Below, piece after piece: positions 12,207 to 13,272 of a DNA stretch of 13,272 nucleotides (position 1 is the stretch's first letter; every line of letters begins with the position of its first letter). Source of the stretch: Bacteroidota bacterium (GTDB lineage: Bacteria; Bacteroidota; Bacteroidia; Chitinophagales; Chitinophagaceae); assembly GCA_023433755.1 (NCBI GenBank), contig JAEYUA010000284.1, positions 1-13,272 on the forward strand, written 5' to 3'. The notes under the pieces were generated by a model that was given only the letters and a program-made list of their open reading frames with translations, did not search any database and had not been told where the DNA came from. A program made the translations under genes and the position numbers.

Positions 12207-13272
12207 ATGAAGCCTCTTTTTATTCTGCTCTGCATCCTTTGCTGTGCAATAGCTTCCGCACAGCAGGCGGATATACTCATTAAAAACGGTAAGATCCTGG
12301 ACGGCACGGGTAATTCCTGGTACTATGCAGACATCGCCATTAAAGATGGAAAGATCCTGAAGATTGGAAGACTTGAAAACTATACCGCACCAAAAATCAT
12401 TGATGCCAGTGGCTTGTTAGTGGCACCCGGCTTCATCGATGTGCATACGCATATTGAGGGTGATGAGATGCAAAATCCCACCGCCGATAATTTTATTCTT
12501 GATGGTGTTACAACAGTGGTAACAGGTAATTGCGGTTCTTCTGCACCTGATCTGCAACGATATTTCCGCCAACTGGATTCGGTAAAGCTTTCCGTGAATG
12601 TGGCTTCCCTGCTTGGACATAATACCGTGCGCAGGACCATCATGGGTACTGCCAACCGCAATCCCACTAATGAAGAAATGCAAAGGATGGAAGAACTGGT
12701 CCGCCAGTCGATGAAGGCTGGCGCGGTAGGCCTGAGCACCGGCCTTCAATATATCCCGGGTGCGTATTCCAACACCAATGAAATTGTTAGCCTGGCCAGG
12801 GTAGCCGCACAATACAATGGAGTGTATGCTTCGCACATGCGCGACGAAGGAGACCAGATTGTTGCCTCCATCAACGAAACGCTTACCATTGGCAGGGAAG
12901 CATTGATCCCAGTGCAGATCTCGCATTTCAAATTAAGCGGACAACAGAACTGGGGCCGCAGCATGGAAGCACTTGATATGATCCGCCGAGCCAGGGAGCA
13001 GGGCATTGAAGTTACCATAGACCAGTATCCGTACACAGCCAGCAGCACCAGTCTCAGTATCATGATGCCGGATGAGATCCTTGCCGACGGAAATGATTCC
13101 ATCAGGGCAAGATTACAAAGACCTGAAATAAGAAAATATGTAGTGGATTATTTGTTGCAGAGACTGAAGAAAAGAAAACTTAAACATTTCAGTTATGCCA
13201 TGGTGGCTTACTACCGTGCGGATACCAGTTATAATGGTAAAAGCATTGAGGAGATCAACCGGCTGATGGGCC
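12207..13272 (+). CDS. Exported N-acyl-D-amino-acid deacylase (D-aminoacylase), N-terminal part
   Basis: ATG at 12207; 355 residues are visible before the window ends, out of an expected 500 or more. A signal peptide (MKPLFILLCILCCAIASA, cleavage before Gln19) is followed by the amidohydrolase composite domain start ILIKNGKILDGTGN. Metal-site residues fit the D-aminoacylase family: VHTH (His80, His82), TGNCGSS (Cys109), SHMRDEGD (His210) and ISHFK (His240). The spacings of 29 from His80 to Cys109 and 30 from His210 to His240 resemble the characterised enzyme of Alcaligenes as I recall it. GLSTGLQYIPG and TIDQYPYTASST are further family motifs. The catalytic Asp lies past the edge. It hydrolyses N-acyl-D-amino acids or related peptides, here probably in the periplasm. 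It may be transcribed with the gene before it, although TATCTTTA at 12195-12202 could be a separate -7 element. Confidence 0.93.
   Translation, partial: MKPLFILLCILCCAIASAQQADILIKNGKILDGTGNSWYYADIAIKDGKILKIGRLENYTAPKIIDASGLLVAPGFIDVHTHIEGDEMQNPTADNFILDGVTTVVTGNCGSSAPDLQRYFRQLDSVKLSVNVASLLGHNTVRRTIMGTANRNPTNEEMQRMEELVRQSMKAGAVGLSTGLQYIPGAYSNTNEIVSLARVAAQYNGVYASHMRDEGDQIVASINETLTIGREALIPVQISHFKLSGQQNWGRSMEALDMIRRAREQGIEVTIDQYPYTASSTSLSIMMPDEILADGNDSIRARLQRPEIRKYVVDYLLQRLKKRKLKHFSYAMVAYYRADTSYNGKSIEEINRLMG

Overview
The window looks like a chromosomal segment of a Bacteroidota bacterium, most likely in or near the Chitinophagaceae. That placement is an inference from the protein families, from five exported proteins whose signal peptides all end in Ala followed by Gln, from the near absence of Shine-Dalgarno sequences, and from a TonB-receptor plug-like protein. 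No tRNA, rRNA, CRISPR array, insertion sequence, integrase or phage gene cluster was seen.

Layout. Bases 1-314 (minus) hold the N-terminus of a tricorn-type protease. Divergent from it, 452-1822 (plus) encodes an exported protein of unknown function with barrel-like strands. It converges on a 50-residue basic protein (1827-1979, minus). Next is a membrane-anchored or exported TPR protein with a conserved histidine pattern (2159-3883, plus). It converges on three minus-strand genes: a 120-residue protein with a tail-fibre-like C-terminus (4799-5161), a small cupin (4434-4760) and a secreted stand-alone plug-domain protein with an apparent TTG start (3915-4346). A 558-base repeat-rich spacer (5162-5719) carries the terminator of a large S9 prolyl-oligopeptidase-type peptidase (5720-8524, minus). 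A second repeat-rich spacer (8525-8932) separates that gene from a divergent UPF1/IGHMBP2-like superfamily 1 helicase (8933-10831, plus). Two plus-strand genes follow: a multi-pass DUF1624/HGSNAT-like membrane protein (10965-12179) and the N-terminal 355 residues of an exported N-acyl-D-amino-acid deacylase (12207-13272, cut by the window end).

Functional picture. Three exported enzymes (tricorn-like protease, S9 peptidase, D-aminoacylase) suit extracytoplasmic breakdown of peptides and acylated amino acids, but they lie in separate transcription units, so a joint pathway is only a possibility. The helicase and the small cupin look like housekeeping or accessory genes. I see no defence system or biosynthetic cluster. 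The most unusual items are the orphan plug protein with its start-overlapping mini-ORF, the 50-residue basic protein, the histidine-rich TPR family, and the two spacers built from several kinds of short repeat.
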